Assembly (NCBI RefSeq): GCF_963259705.1
Contig: NC_081847.1
Coordinates: 66,795,754 to 66,859,753 of the forward strand
From: Myotis daubentonii
Taxonomy: Eukaryota > Chordata > Mammalia > Chiroptera > Vespertilionidae
Direction of reading: 5' to 3'
DNA length: 64,000 bases
Below are positions 33,075-43,817 of the stretch, piece by piece (within the stretch, counting starts at the first letter, position 1; the number at the start of each line of letters is the position of its first letter). Both the position numbers and the translations under genes were made by a program. The notes beneath the pieces are model-generated. The model was not told the DNA's origin and ran no database searches. It was given only the letters and a program-made list of their open reading frames with translations.

Positions 33075-35070
33075 ACAAAAAAACCCTCTGTAAATGTGAA
33101 GGTCTTTCCACTTCAAATCCAGTGCTCTTTCATTTTTTACAGGCAAACAGACTATTATAACGAGGGGGATCTCCACTAAGGCCACGGGGAGGGAAAGCTG
33201 AGCAGACGGTGCTGCAGATGCCCTTCTAGAGCAGCACCTGAATTGAGGACATAAAGTTCCCTGCCTCCAGTCGGGATCATCCTGGTTCTTAGGGGGACCT
33301 GCGAAGGCATCTGTGGTGAGCTGTCCTGAGTGGGTGGGATGGGTGGGTCCCCGTGGTCTGCTGAGCCCATTTCACAGATATGAATTGTAAGCTCAGACCA
33401 GCTAAGTGACATTGAAAGGCCCACAGTATTGGCCACCTCTGTGCCTGCTAGAATCCTCCATTTCTCGTTGTTGTCTGATTAATTTCCTTTCTGAATCATT
33501 TTCATATTTCTAAGCAAGGAGGCAGGGGTTTCAAAGGATTGGAGTAGACAATGAGCAGCTCTTATCACCAACAAACGACGTCAAGGTTCCTGTCTCCACA
33601 TCCCCCGGCGTGACTGAGGCTCTTCTCCTCCAGCCGCCGACCCTGCAGTGACTCTTCCCACTGCCCTCCTCACAAAACAAACAGAGCCACGCGTTCCATC
33701 ATTGCTCTGTAGATTAGGCCAGTTAACAGCTCACCATTACCACAATGATCACTGGAAGTAACTAGATCACAGAAAGTAACCAAGTGGAGAGTTAATGGCC
33801 AAATTTCTTTTTAAATGCTCTCACAAATCATTTCAAACTGATCATCTCAATTTAACCCTTGTACATAACCGAGTACATAGGGAGAGGACAGGATACCGGT
33901 ATTACATCACAACTTGTAGGTGACAAGAACCTAACACAAACTGGTTTAAGCAAAGCAAAGAAAGCAAAGCCCAACAAGAGTGCCCCTTGGCTGCTGGTGG
34001 GCCAGACCAGACACTGGGCGCAGGAGGCTCTCCCGGACCTCGCCAGCTCCGTAGTCTGCTTCTCCTCAGAAAGCTGGGCACCCAGGGCTTTCCAAAAAGG
34101 CCTGGAGAAGTGGCGAGGCCTAGGGGACCACAGGTGTCACACAGATCGACTCTGTTCCCCAAAAGACAATAAGGGGACAGTGCCGTGGGTGAAGCAGCAA
34201 ACATCCAGGGAGAGCTGTCTGAGAAGCCTCAAGCTCCCCAGGCCACACACACTTGTTCTCAAAGTGTGATGCGGGCTGGAGGGTTTGCTGCTTTCAAAGA
34301 GTCCAGCAAGGACAGATGCATAAAAAGAGGAGGAAGGATGGAGAAACTGTGGCAAACTTGTAACAGTGATTGAATTCCACTTTCTTTCCACATTTCTTTT
34401 TATTTTTCTATTTTAAATGTTTTCATAAGAAAAAGGCAGAAGAGTTGCCAGCTAACACTGTTTCAAACAAGGGAATAGTGCAGATTTTGCTGATAAACAT
34501 GGGTTCATTTGCGTAAACCTGAGGACTGTTCCCCAAGCATGGTGAGCCTCCTGCACACCCCCTCTTGAGGGTCTCGGCAGACAGAAGCGTCCCTCCAGGA
34601 GAGACTGGGGCAAAGGAAGCTGTATGGCGGGCCCTGGGTTCTCCAGGAGCCGTGAGCTCTTTGCACACAGGCTGGTCTCCAGACCAGGGACAAGGCATGA
34701 CAGCTGCCTGTCTCTGCACCCCAGCTCCAGACCATGACCCCGCCTGCCCCCAACAGTCTTCCAAACAAAAGAGGGCATTCTCTCTGGGGACTACATCCAA
34801 CAGGAAGCTGGGAGGAAGAGCCCTCTTCACAATGAGACAGGCCCTTTCTCCTAAGGACAAAACATGGGTGTAGAGGGGGCTTCTGTCCAGGGAAAGACAG
34901 ATGGGGAGGCGGGAGCATTGTGAATGACACATAAAGTAATGGGTTTTGAGCTGATCTGTAAACACTCAGATTTCACCAATGTTTCTTTTGTTAAAGAAAG
35001 ACAATACATCAAAAGGAAGCAGCCAGCAGATGCTGGAGTCAAATAATGCAGCACAACTCCCAGCGTCACC
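33075..35070. other. Unique stretch, no gene recognised
   Basis: The AT-rich part at 33440-33850 has few repeats and some TAAT-like words. GC-richer parts at 33990-34280 and 34540-34880 have overlapping short frames. None shows domain content. Confidence 0.4.
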
Positions 35071-35074
35071 AGCC

Positions 35075-35180
35075 TTGGTTGAGGGTCTTAGACAATTATT
35101 AAACTTCCTTTTGCCTCCGTGTGCTCATCTATGAAATGGGTATAACAGTCCCTCCCAACGGGGTTGTTGTGATGATTAAA
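35075..35180 (+). mobile_element. MIR SINE fragment
   Basis: The sequence gtgctcatctatgaaatggg and cggggttgttgtgatgatta are the MIR core-to-tail in sense. Confidence 0.65.
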
Positions 35181-35184
35181 CAAC

Positions 35185-35810
35185 TATCCAAGGGTCCCCA
35201 AGTTAGGGAATGAATTGTAGACCACAGCTCAGTTAACTGCATCACTGTTTGAAACAGTGGCTGATGGCTTCCCAGTCCAGCGCTCAACCCCTATCCCTCT
35301 GGTACAATTCCAAATTCCTTTTGATGCTTTTTTCCCCCCAACCTCACTGCTGGGACACCTGAGTGTGTTTAGTGAACTCTTTACGGTTCCTGGAAACAGA
35401 CATATCCTGAAGTGAAAGCTCAGTGCAGTGTCCCATGGAGCCCCCTGTGCCCCAGGCTCCCGATCCCAGGCTGCCACATACGCTCAAGCCCACAAAGAAC
35501 CAGACCTGGTCTGACACCATCTCAAATGCATCTGCATCTCCAGAGGCCCAGGGGGTGCAGACAAGTTCCGGCTGAGAACCCTGTGGTGGGAAGGTCCACA
35601 CATGCACAGGTACACGCACGTACACACACACTCACACCCAGAGGAAATAAAACAAGAGCTCTAAGAAACACAATGGAACTCTCTCCATCTGCGGAGCCCA
35701 TTGGTGGCCACCTGCACCGGAGTCACACCACCCTGTGAGGTCTACCCACTCGGCTGCGGAGCAGGTTCTGTGGCTCCCGCTCCCCATCGTCATCAGAAAT
35801 CACGGCTGCT
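35185..35810. other. Unique-looking stretch, no gene recognised
   Basis: A weak hAT-like end (gctgagaaccctgtgg near 35570) was noted but is not convincing. A (CA)-rich run lies at 35595-35640. Confidence 0.35.
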
Positions 35811-35813
35811 TCT

Positions 35814-35917
35814 GCCCCATGCCCTTCCTACACTTCAGAAATGCTCTCTTCTTCTTTAGCCTCGGGGCTCCTATGACCATAAATCTCACAGTGGTTTCCT
35901 TCGGGCTGCTCTGCCCG
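35814..35917 (+). repeat. 104-bp direct duplication, copy A
   Basis: The segment is 100/104 identical to 37283-37386. The four differences are all transitions. It has no recognised repeat identity and lies in unique-looking sequence. Open frames in both copies share the peptide TINLTVVSFGLLCP, but neither looks like a gene. Confidence 0.9.
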
Positions 35918-36145
35918 TGTCCCCAGAGGAACAGCCAGGGCAGGGTGTGTGCCCCCCGACTGCAGGGCTGGAGGCTCGGTGGGTGGCCCAAGAGATGCAG
36001 CTGCGTTTACGATGGCGTTCGTCCACGGCTGGTTCTTCGTGGGGTTGATCGGATACGGGATCAGAAACCTGGATACAGGGGGCTTTGGTGGCACTGCACT
36101 GAGCTCTCTGGTTCAAGGTCTGCTGGAATCTTTAGGTCTCTGTTA

Positions 36146-36722
36146 CAGGGGCTGGCCAATGATGGCCCACAGGCCAAATGCCACCTGCCACCTATTTTCG
36201 TATAGCCCTCAAGCTAAGAATGGCTTTTACATTTTTAAGTGGTTGAAGAACATTTTTAAAGAATACTATTTTCCGCCGAAACCGGTTTGGCTCAGTGGAT
36301 AGAGCGTCGGCCTGCGGACTGAAAGGTCCCAGGTTCGATTCCGGTCAAGGGCATGTACCTGGGTTGTGGGCACTTCCCCAGTGGGGGATGTGCAGGAGGC
36401 AGCTGATCGATGTTTCTCTCTCATCGATGTTTCTAACTCTCTATCTCTCTCTCTTCCTCTCTGTAAAAAATCAATAAAATATATTTTTTTAAAAAAAAAG
36501 AATACTATTTTCCAACACAAGAAAGTTTTATAAAATCTGAATTTCGGTGTCTGTAAATAAAGTTTTATTGAAACACAGCCACAGTCATTTGCTTGCATAC
36601 CGTCTGGGGCTGCTGTCACACTAACACAGCAGAGCTGAATCACTGTGACAGCAACCGTATGACCCAGAAAGCCAGAATTATTTACTGCCTGTCTCTCTGC
36701 AGAAGGATTTGCTAACTCCACA
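36146..36722. mobile_element. Old hAT-type DNA transposon relic carrying a Ves SINE
   Basis: It starts caggggctggccaatgatgg with the gcccacaggccaaatgcc continuation, has the internal aataaagttttattgaaac block and gtgacagcaaccgtatgacc. It ends near gatttgctaactcca, the decayed complement of a cag...ggcaaac terminus. The target duplication is no longer clear. I recognise it as an old mammalian hAT family but do not name it. A Ves copy interrupts it at 36275-36496. Confidence 0.65.
36275..36496 (+). mobile_element. Ves SINE, gccgaaaccgg subfamily
   Basis: The tRNA-derived head has an A-box TGGCTCAGTGG (36288-36298) and a B-box GGTTCGATTCC (36332-36342). The core, a CT-rich tract and an A-rich tail follow. 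The exact 17-bp duplication aaagaatactattttcc flanks it (36258-36274 and 36497-36513). It looks young and is possibly close to its source copy. Confidence 0.95.
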
Positions 36723-36724
36723 TC

Positions 36725-37200
36725 CTTGTCTCAGTCCTTCACTCCTCCCCGTATAGCCTGGAGGCAGAGTATATTTTTCCACCCACTTGATGCTGAGTTT
36801 GGCCAAAGGTGTGTGAGCAGACACGAAGGTGAGCAGAAGCTTTCAGCACATGTGCTGGCTAGTATTGCTCTTGTGCATGAGAAGAACATGTGCAGGAAAC
36901 CACTGCTGAGGAATATGAATGACACTAAGCAGACACGGCCCAGCCTGGCGGTTAGTCTGGGTCAGCAGAAGCCCTGCTGCCCAAAGGCCTGGGTGGGAAA
37001 ATAGTGCTTCGCACAGAAGGCCACTGAGTTTTGGGGGTGTGGCTTAGACAACACGTTTGTGGCCATGGCTGACTGGGACAATCTTTAAAAGAATGAATAA
37101 TAAAAATAACTACGTATGACATTTGTTAGTGTTTGGACTTCCACATCCACTCTATCATGAAACCCCCCACTTGATGGGTAATGATACTAAGAGAGCTAAT
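36725..37200. other. Unique-looking stretch, no gene recognised
   Basis: Short frames only. Nothing was recognised as repeat or RNA. Confidence 0.4.
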
Positions 37201-37282
37201 GGTGGCAGCCCCCACGCCTGGGTCTCTGCACTTGCAGTTTCCTCTGTCTAGACTGCTTTTCCCTCCCACACCCTTCCTACGT

Positions 37283-37386
37283 GCCCCGTGCCCTTCCTAC
37301 GCTTCAGAAATGCCCTCTTCTTCTTTAGCCTCAGGGCTCCTATGACCATAAATCTCACAGTGGTTTCCTTCGGGCTGCTCTGCCCG
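37283..37386 (+). repeat. 104-bp direct duplication, copy B inside L2
   Basis: The segment is 96% identical to 35814-35917, in the same orientation, about 1.47 kb apart. Its neighbours on both sides are L2 sequence, whereas copy A is not flanked by recognisable L2. This suggests that B is the inserted copy (inference). Confidence 0.85.
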
Positions 37387-37435
37387 AAGAGGTCTTTGCT
37401 CCAATGTCACTTCTCAGGAAGGCCCTCCCTGTCCA

Positions 37436-37773
37436 TCCTATATAATAAAGAGGTAATATGCAAATTGACCCTCACGCCCTCACAAGATGGCCACCCTCAT
37501 GTCGTCACAAAATGCCACCTCCACATTGTCACAAGATGGCCAGCAGGGGAGCAATTAGATGTCAATCAGACCAGCAGGGGAGTGGTTAGGGGGTGATCAG
37601 GCTGGCAGGCAGAGGCAGTTAGGGGCAATCAGGAAGGCAGGCAGGTGAGTGGTTAGGAGCCAGCAGTCCCAGACTGTGAGAGGAATGTCCGATGGGTCCC
37701 AGATTGGAGAGTGTGCAGGCTGGGCTGAGGGACACCCCCTCCAGTGCACGAATTTCATGCACTGAGCCTCTGG
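37436..37773 (+). mobile_element. HeliBat-like Helitron, plus-strand copy
   Basis: It starts tcctatataataaagagg after host A, and ends in the hairpin tgcacgaatttcatgca (37745-37761), then ctgagcctctgg before host T. The expected terminal CTAG is CTGG here. There is no target duplication. Near the 5' end a segment of about 25 bp with gtcacaagatggcc is repeated three times (37468-37545). Removing the element restores L2. Confidence 0.9.
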
Positions 37774-38029
37774 TCCTATTATAAATTAAAATTCCCATCT
37801 CACTGACATTCCCTATTTCCATTCCCTGTTTGTTTGTTTTTTTCCCTCCCAGGATTTATCACCTTCTAACAGGCAATATCATTTTCTTATTTATTTCATT
37901 TTTTTCCTCTCTTCCCCCTCTAGAATGCCAGGGCAGAGGTGAGAGCAGGAAAGTTTGTTTTGTTCACTGCTAAACCATGACCCTGATCCTGGTTTTCCTC
38001 TCCTTAAGAGCCTCAGTCCTTTCCCAGCA

Positions 38030-38285
38030 CTCAGGTCCTTCTTGCCTTCACCCTGTAACCTCCCAGGTCTCCTTTCCCCTTGCTCACTCTGCCCCTGCCA
38101 CTCTCACCTCCTCCCCGCTCCTCCAACAAGCCCGGCACACTCTGCCCCAGGGTCTTTGCCTTGGCTGTTGCCTCTGTCCAAAACACTTTTCTCCCAGACT
38201 GGCACCTTCTAGGTGAGGCCTTCTCTGAGTGCCTTCTTTTGAATTGTCAATTAGTAGGTGCCCAATAAAAATTCATTGAATAAGT
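38030..38285 (+). mobile_element. L2 LINE 3' end
   Basis: The sequence ggtctttgccttggctgttg and tgcccaataaaaattcattg are the L2 3' end in sense. Confidence 0.75.
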
Positions 38286-38287
38286 AG

Positions 38288-38332
38288 GAAGGAGGGAGGG
38301 AGGGAGGCAGAAAGGGAGGGAGGGAGGGAGGA
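38288..38332 (+). repeat. (GGGA)n microsatellite
   Basis: Two blocks of GGGA units are separated by gcagaaa. It continues the L2 tail. Confidence 0.9.
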
Positions 38333-38334
38333 AT

Positions 38335-38925
38335 GAAGAGCTGTTAGCCTGCTTTGAAGAAGATAAACATTCAGGAGATGGAATTAGAAAAGGGCCCTAA
38401 GGTGTCCCTAACCTTGGAGTCTAACACTTCACATTCCTATGTGGCCTTATCTCTCCATGCACAAACATCCCAAGGCCTCCTCTGAACCTGCTCAGCTGCC
38501 AGGGGGTGGGGGTGGGAGAGCCACAAGAGCAGAACAGAGAAGGCTCTTTGGACTTTGCATGTGGGGGAGTACAGCGTGGCAGAATCACAGATCTGCTCAG
38601 CTGGAGGTGTGAATGTGCTGGCACTGAGCACACTGCTGGAGGAAGGAGCAGGCCTGGCCCTGCCCCAGTCCCAGATGTAAGTGAGAGGACTAGAAATCCG
38701 AAGGCAGGGAAAGGCCTTCCAGGGAGGCAGTTACAGAGAGGAGGAGGCAGTGAGCAGGGCCTTCCCCATGGCCTGTGTCTTGTGGTCCCTGAGTGTCCCT
38801 GAGTTCCCCTAACGACACCCACAAGAAGAACGGACTGGTGGGAGGAACAAATTCACCCTATAAGCCTCCATGTCCTCATCTGTAAAATGGGCAAATGCAG
38901 ACCGAGGACTCATGAGATCATAAGC
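38335..38925. other. Unique-looking stretch, no gene recognised
   Basis: A MIR-like piece lies at about 38865-38925 (tgtcctcatctgtaaaatgg). The long minus frame 38421-38822 shows no domain. Confidence 0.4.
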
Positions 38926-38929
38926 AGGC

Positions 38930-39080
38930 TAGCACTCAGCGAACTCTTGCTTTCTTGTGCACTTACTCCTCTCACCCTCCCAGCAGCTCTACGCTGGAGG
39001 CAGTATTCGTGCCCTCCACAAAGGAGGAAACAAGCACAGAGACAGTTAATAATTAGATTGCAGCAGAACTGGTCCCCATT
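38930..39080 (-). mobile_element. MIR SINE
   Basis: The sequence tgcacttactcctctcaccc, then aaaggaggaaacaagcacag is the reverse MIR core. Confidence 0.55.
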
Positions 39081-39084
39081 TTTA

Positions 39085-39780
39085 CCCTCACATCTTCCCC
39101 ACCTCTACTTCAAATAGCCTTTCCCATGCAAGTCAAACACCTAGAACAGACCATTAACTGAAGGCGGTAAAATATTTTGCCAGGAGGCTGGTAAAGGCAG
39201 CTGCCTTAATGGAGTGGTGTTCAGGAGGGACATCTGCATTCACTAAGGACTGGCCCTGGGGCAGCACCTGGCCTAGCACCAGGCCTGTTCCTAGCGCAGG
39301 CCTGGGTTTCTGACACAAAGCCGGGCATGGCCCCCCTGAGTCACTGAGAATCGCGTTGGGTGAGTTATGCAGTCCCTCTGAGTCCTGTTAAGCAGAAGCT
39401 GGCTAACTGCTCAGGAGGAAATGTGGCTCAGACTCTTGCCCTAGGGCTTGGCCCGTGAACGTACATGGGCAGAGATGACGGTCACCCTGCCCAGGTCTGG
39501 ACCATAACTCCTCCTGTGAGACCCCGCCTCCCTAACCCTCTCTCCGCCCCGGCCACATGTTTTCTTCCCAGGTCTGCCTTATACCCAAGATGAACTAGGA
39601 GTCACGTGTTGAGGTGGCAGAGTCCCCATAGGCCTGGGTTCCTGAATGACTCCATGGAACAGCCACACTTTACCCCATCACAACCACCCATTGAACTTTA
39701 TGTGAGTGATATCCAGGCTTCTGTTATGCTAAGCCATTCAGATCTGTCTTTATCTGCCAAAGCACCTAGGACTACCCTAG
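39085..39780. other. Unique-looking stretch, no feature seen
   Basis: Mixed composition. No repeat family or reading frame was supported. Confidence 0.4.
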
Positions 39781-39784
39781 TACA

Positions 39785-39905
39785 CCTACATTTCTCATCT
39801 TCCAAATGGGGATAATAATTGGTATCATCAAAAGTTAAGTTGGTTAAATGAAATATAAAGTGTCAGCCTGCGGGGAACATTCAGTCAATGTTTAATTAAA
39901 TGTTG
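39785..39905 (+). mobile_element. MIR SINE 3' part
   Basis: The sequence ttctcatcttccaaatgggg, then ataataattggtatc and the caatgtttaatta tail are in sense. Confidence 0.6.
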
Positions 39906-40360
39906 ATGCATGTTTGAGTGAGTCCATTGGTTTGGTTGGTGTGTTCCTCAGGCAGGTTTGGGCTATCTGTGGCAGGGTGACCCGTTGTTTAAACCATGCA
40001 GACATTGGCTGCTTACTTAGCAAGTCACCTGGAAGTCGGCTGTTCTGGAGTTCCTCCCTTGGCCCAGCAACATCAGGCCCTCCCACCCTCCCACTCAGCC
40101 ATTCTCGGCACGCTGGCTCAGGTCTTCATTCTCGCACTTGCCCCCTCATGGTCATGGCGGCTCCAGGCATCCCGTGCCCACACTGGAAACAACCTACATG
40201 TCTATCAACAGGAGACAAAAATGTGAGCAGTGATATTTCTCCAATGAATACCACCCAACAATCCAATGCACTGCACTACACACAGCAGCACTGATGAATC
40301 TCACAGACGACGCTAAACAAAAGATGCCAAATAAAAAGAAGACAAGACTCCATTACATTA

Positions 40361-40538
40361 AAAAAGAAGAAGAAGAAGAAGAAGAAGAAGAAGAAGAAGA
40401 AGAAGAAGAAGAAGAAGGAGGAGGAGGAGGAGGAGGAGGAGGAGGAGGAGGAGGAGGAGGAGGAGGAGGAAGAGGAGGAGGAGGAGGAGGAGGAGGAGGA
40501 GGAGGAGGAGGAGAAGAAGAAGAAGGGGAAAAAAAAAA
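40361..40538 (+). repeat. (GAA)n-(GGA)n triplet repeat tract
   Basis: About 18 GAA units are followed by about 31 GGA units with one AGA interruption, then four GAA units and a poly-A run. The strand is entirely purine over about 175 bases, which permits triplex (H-DNA) structure. Long open frames of Glu/Gly or Ser/Pro here are artefacts. Confidence 0.95.
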
Positions 40539-40582
40539 CAGGCAAAACCAAACAGTCATGTTTTAGGGATGCATACTTGGTA

Positions 40583-40920
40583 CAGACGCTCCTTGACTTG
40601 TGACAGGGTTACATCCCAACAAACCCATCGTAACTAGAAAACATCACAAGTGCATTGAATACACCTGACCTACTAAACAGCATAACTAAGCCTCGCTTAC
40701 CTAAAATGTACTCAGAACACCTTCATTAGCCTACAGTTGGGCAAAATCATCTTGGGGCTGCTGCCCAGCATCATGAGAGAGTATCGTACTGCATATCTCT
40801 AACCCAGGAAAAGATTAAAACCCAAAGTTCCTTCTTTTTCACTGAATGCATATTGCTTTAGCATCCGTTGTAAAATCAAAAAATCATTTAGTCAAACCAT
40901 CATAAGTTGGGGATCATCAG
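40583..40920. mobile_element. Tigger-type (Tc1/mariner) MITE relic
   Basis: The termini cagacgctccttgacttgtg and the complement ctgatgatccccaacttatg form a decayed inverted repeat flanked by TA (40581-40582 and 40921-40922). The interior catcataagttgggg and gcctacagttgggcaaaatc match my memory of a Tigger family. It is non-coding. Confidence 0.75.
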
Positions 40921-41189
40921 TAGAGTGATAAAACTGTCTAGAAAAGAGGGGAAGTGATCTCCATAAAAGTCAGAATAACGGTCATTTGGGAGGAGCGGGG
41001 AGGGGTAAGGGTTAGGAGACACATTAAGGGATTTCTGAGGGCACGAACAGTGTTCGATTTTCTGCCCAGGTTGGTGACTCCCTGAGTAGTATTTGCCTTG
41101 TGGTAACTCACTGAGATTTTCATTTCTGTTTGGTGCAATTTTCTGTTGTATGTTCACAGTTCGCAATAAAAAATTATTTTAACTACCTC

Positions 41190-41730
41190 TGTTTCTCTGG
41201 TCCCAGTATTTATAGTCACACAGACTCTTAACTTTTACTCTCTGGAAGCAGCTTACACTTTCTAAAAAAGTCCTTCGAAAACATTTAAACACCATGCTCG
41301 CAGGCGGCTGTATTCCCCTTTTCAGCTAAGGAAACGAAGGCTGGGGCAGGGCACGGAGGGAGGGCAGTGAGCAGTGGCAGAGCAGGAGCCAGAGCTGCAG
41401 CCACCTCTGATCTTCCACTTTTTCACAATGGATTGTTGGGAGAAGCGCGAGGGGGGGGGGGGGGGGAGGGAGTGCAAATCACGTTTTTGTAAACTGATTT
41501 TATTCAAAATGCCCTGGGGAGCCTGCCACTGGGGAAACCCCAGACTGAATTCATTTATTAATTGATTCAGCAAATATTTATCAAGGGCCTATTTTAGTCA
41601 CAGAACTGTGAACCCTTTGCAACCTAAAATGTTCTTTCATCAAGTGATTAACTGCTCCCTTAAGTTACTGGCTGCACAAGTCTACATTTTCAGATGTTGG
41701 TACTTTTTAACTTTCTTCCCTCACTCTAAA
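41190..41730. other. Unique-looking stretch with a 16-G run
   Basis: The G-run lies at 41451-41466. A possible L2 or MIR end lies at 41545-41600 (ttcagcaaatatttatcaag followed by ggcctatt). No gene was supported. Confidence 0.4.
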
Positions 41731-41734
41731 AGTA

Positions 41735-41960
41735 GTGCATGTTCTAAAAAAAAAAAAAAAATTTTCAGCATGTAGAAAACATGGGAAAACAAAAAGAAGA
41801 AAATAAAATTATCTGTACCCACCACTGAGGGATAACCGTTGTTACCATTTTAATATACATCCTTCTAACAGTTTTTCTATGCATGTATCTATATTTTAGC
41901 CACAATGGAACCAACTGGATTTCCATTTATTTTTTAAGCAAAACAGATTCGTGATAAGTT
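41735..41960. mobile_element. Old L1M-like fragment
   Basis: The sequence aatttttcagcatgtag, then tgagggataaccgttgttac and tttctatgcatgtatctata resembles old L1 3'UTR sequence. Orientation is not certain. Confidence 0.45.
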
Positions 41961-41964
41961 TCTT

Positions 41965-42905
41965 TTTTACTTTATTTTTATTTTATTTTATTGTAAATAT
42001 CCGATTGGAATCCATCCAGAAAAGCAGAGAGAACTATCCCAAATACATAAGCCATCCTGCCTTTCCATTTTGGGGGAAGACCACCATTAGACGTCAGGTT
42101 CAAATGGAGAATGCATCACGTGCGGATGCTGGGCGCCCCTTCCCCTGGGCTGCTGCCATGGAGGCTGGCTCACTGTGCAGGGTCCAGATGCCCCTCAGTG
42201 TCGCCACCGCCTATGCACAGCACCAGGTCTGGGCAGGGGCTCGGCTCTCTGCTCCCAGAGGAGCCTGCGGAACTGTAATTAGGAGGCAATGCCAGTAAGA
42301 GAACATAGCAGCATCCTCCTAATCACCTTCGAGATTTCACCAAAATTTTGCTCTGGGCCTTTAGGTAAGCATGGTTCTCTGTTGACACAAGTCTCACCAC
42401 TAGATTTCAGCACATTCCATCTATAATCCTGTGGACATGTCCTATTTTATGAAAATAACACTACCAACTCAGGTTGCTGCGGGACCTCAATACTTTTCAA
42501 AGAGCAGACAATTCAGTAAGTTATACCTATTGCGTCTGGCCGGCAAATGGCTGTCAGAAGTAGTGCTGTCCTTGTCCTCTCAGAAGGCAAGGCACTGGTG
42601 AGGACTGGTGGGGAGTGAGTGTAGACAGACAGAGCAAATAAAGGGCATGAGGGAGAGAGAAGAGAGCCAATGAGAGATGATCCCCAACCAGTGGGGTCTA
42701 CGCATATCAACAAACCAGAACCAAACCAGCACCATCCGGCAGTGAACTTGTGCCACCAGGACAAGGAGAAGCCAAGGAGCCCGCCAAGTTTCAAGAATTT
42801 GATCTAATATCTAGATCCCAGAAAGGCCACCATCAGTAGAAGTTCTTGACCTCAGAGTGAATATTCAGGAGAATATGAAGCATGTTAAGACCCAAGAACA
42901 AGTGG
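41965..42905. other. Unique stretch, no gene recognised
   Basis: Includes a GC-richer part at 42100-42280. Frames lack domains. Confidence 0.4.
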
Positions 42906-42917
42906 CATGACCATCTT

Positions 42918-43143
42918 TTTTTAAAAATATATATATTTTATTGATTTTTTTACAGAGAGGAAGGGAGAGAGATAGAGAGCTAGAAACATCAATGAGAGAG
43001 AATCATCAATCAGCTGCCTCCTGCACACCTCCTGCTGGGGATGTGCCCGCAACCAAGGCACATGCCCTTGACCGGAATTGAACCTGGGACCCTTCAGTCC
43101 ACAGGCCGACGCTCTATCCACTGAGCCAAACCGGTCAGGGTGT
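42918..43143 (-). mobile_element. Ves SINE, gccgaaaccgg-related subfamily, reverse
   Basis: It is a complement of the 36275 copy: the head appears as ctgagccaaaccgg near 43122-43135 and the tail as poly-T/A at 42918-42950. The duplication catgaccatctt flanks it (42906-42917 and 43144-43155). Confidence 0.9.
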
Positions 43144-43155
43144 CATGACCATCTT

Positions 43156-43812
43156 GATAAAGTAAATCACGATGTAATTGAATCCCCAGTGGGTTACATA
43201 TCAATACTTTCTTTGCCATAACACAGGCTAGTTTATCTTTTTATTTAGCACCAAGAATAACCTCAGAAAAGGCATTTTTATAGAACAAAACTTTTGTAGC
43301 AAAGACAAAGTCACTGATTTGCTCAGATGACGAATTACAAGTGAGGATTAAAATCGTCTTAGCCAGTGAACTGCTTACACCTTCACCAACTGGTTTACAA
43401 TTTATAAAACGCTTTTAAAGAAAACTCAAAAAATCTACTGGAAAAGGTCAGAAGGACTCACCAAGGCCTTGCTTCCAGACTAGGACCTGGACCCAGTTTT
43501 AGAATTCTTCTCTTCTTCTTGGACACCCAGCATCTGAGCCTCTTCTCTGTTAAGAAATTTCACCAGAGCAGTAACGGGCATCTCCTGAGACACTGAGCTT
43601 GGGCATAGATTCATATATTGTGAAACTTGGAGGGACACTCTTTTGAAAGGGTGAATGCTTTTGATACTAAGAGAGTTGTACTGTGTCCGCAGCAATACAC
43701 ATGACATTTAAATATGTGAAAGTGTGGAAAATAAAGTGCATGCTGATATGGGTAATCAAAGATGGTGCCCTGAAGAAAGCCTGTTTGTTTTGCTGCTTAG
43801 CAAGTGAATCAC
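43156..43812. other. Unique stretch, no gene recognised
   Basis: AT-rich, with short frames. No named repeat was recognised. Confidence 0.4.
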
Positions 43813-43817
43813 CCCTC

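Larger units (their letters stand above)
37205..37830 (+). mobile_element. L2 LINE 3' part split by a 104-bp insertion and a Helitron
   Basis: L2 segments are tctgcacttgcagtttcctc (37225 area), ttgctccaatgtcacttctc (37397 area), and, after the Helitron, the tcctattataaattaaaatt continuation. The 104-bp segment at 37283-37386 lies where a short L2 segment would be expected. The Helitron occupies 37436-37773. Confidence 0.75.
40170..41182 (+). mobile_element. Old L1M 3' end carrying a triplet repeat and a Tigger
   Basis: L1M sequence occurs at 40170-40360 (aacctacatgtctatcaaca), 40545-40582 (ttagggatgcatacttgg) and 40923-41182 (tccataaaagtcagaataac to cgcaataaaaaatta). The parts are collinear and separated by the (GAA/GGA)n tract and by the Tigger at 40583-40920. 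Confidence 0.75.

Noticed and set aside
33850..33880. Possible piggyBac end (ttaaccctt)
   Set aside because: Only one TTAA-type end is visible, with no matching inverted partner, so chance is likelier.
36275..36350. tRNA gene, suggested by good A- and B-boxes
   Set aside because: It is the tRNA-derived head of a Ves SINE, followed by the SINE body, an A-rich tail and a flanking target duplication. The same holds for the copy at 57429.
37468..37545. CRISPR-like spaced repeats
   Set aside because: Three diverged copies of about 25 bases within a Helitron in a mammalian context. There are no spacers and no cas genes.
40276..40566. Poly-Glu/poly-Gly and poly-Ser/poly-Pro frames
   Set aside because: They are direct translations of the (GAA/GGA)n repeat.
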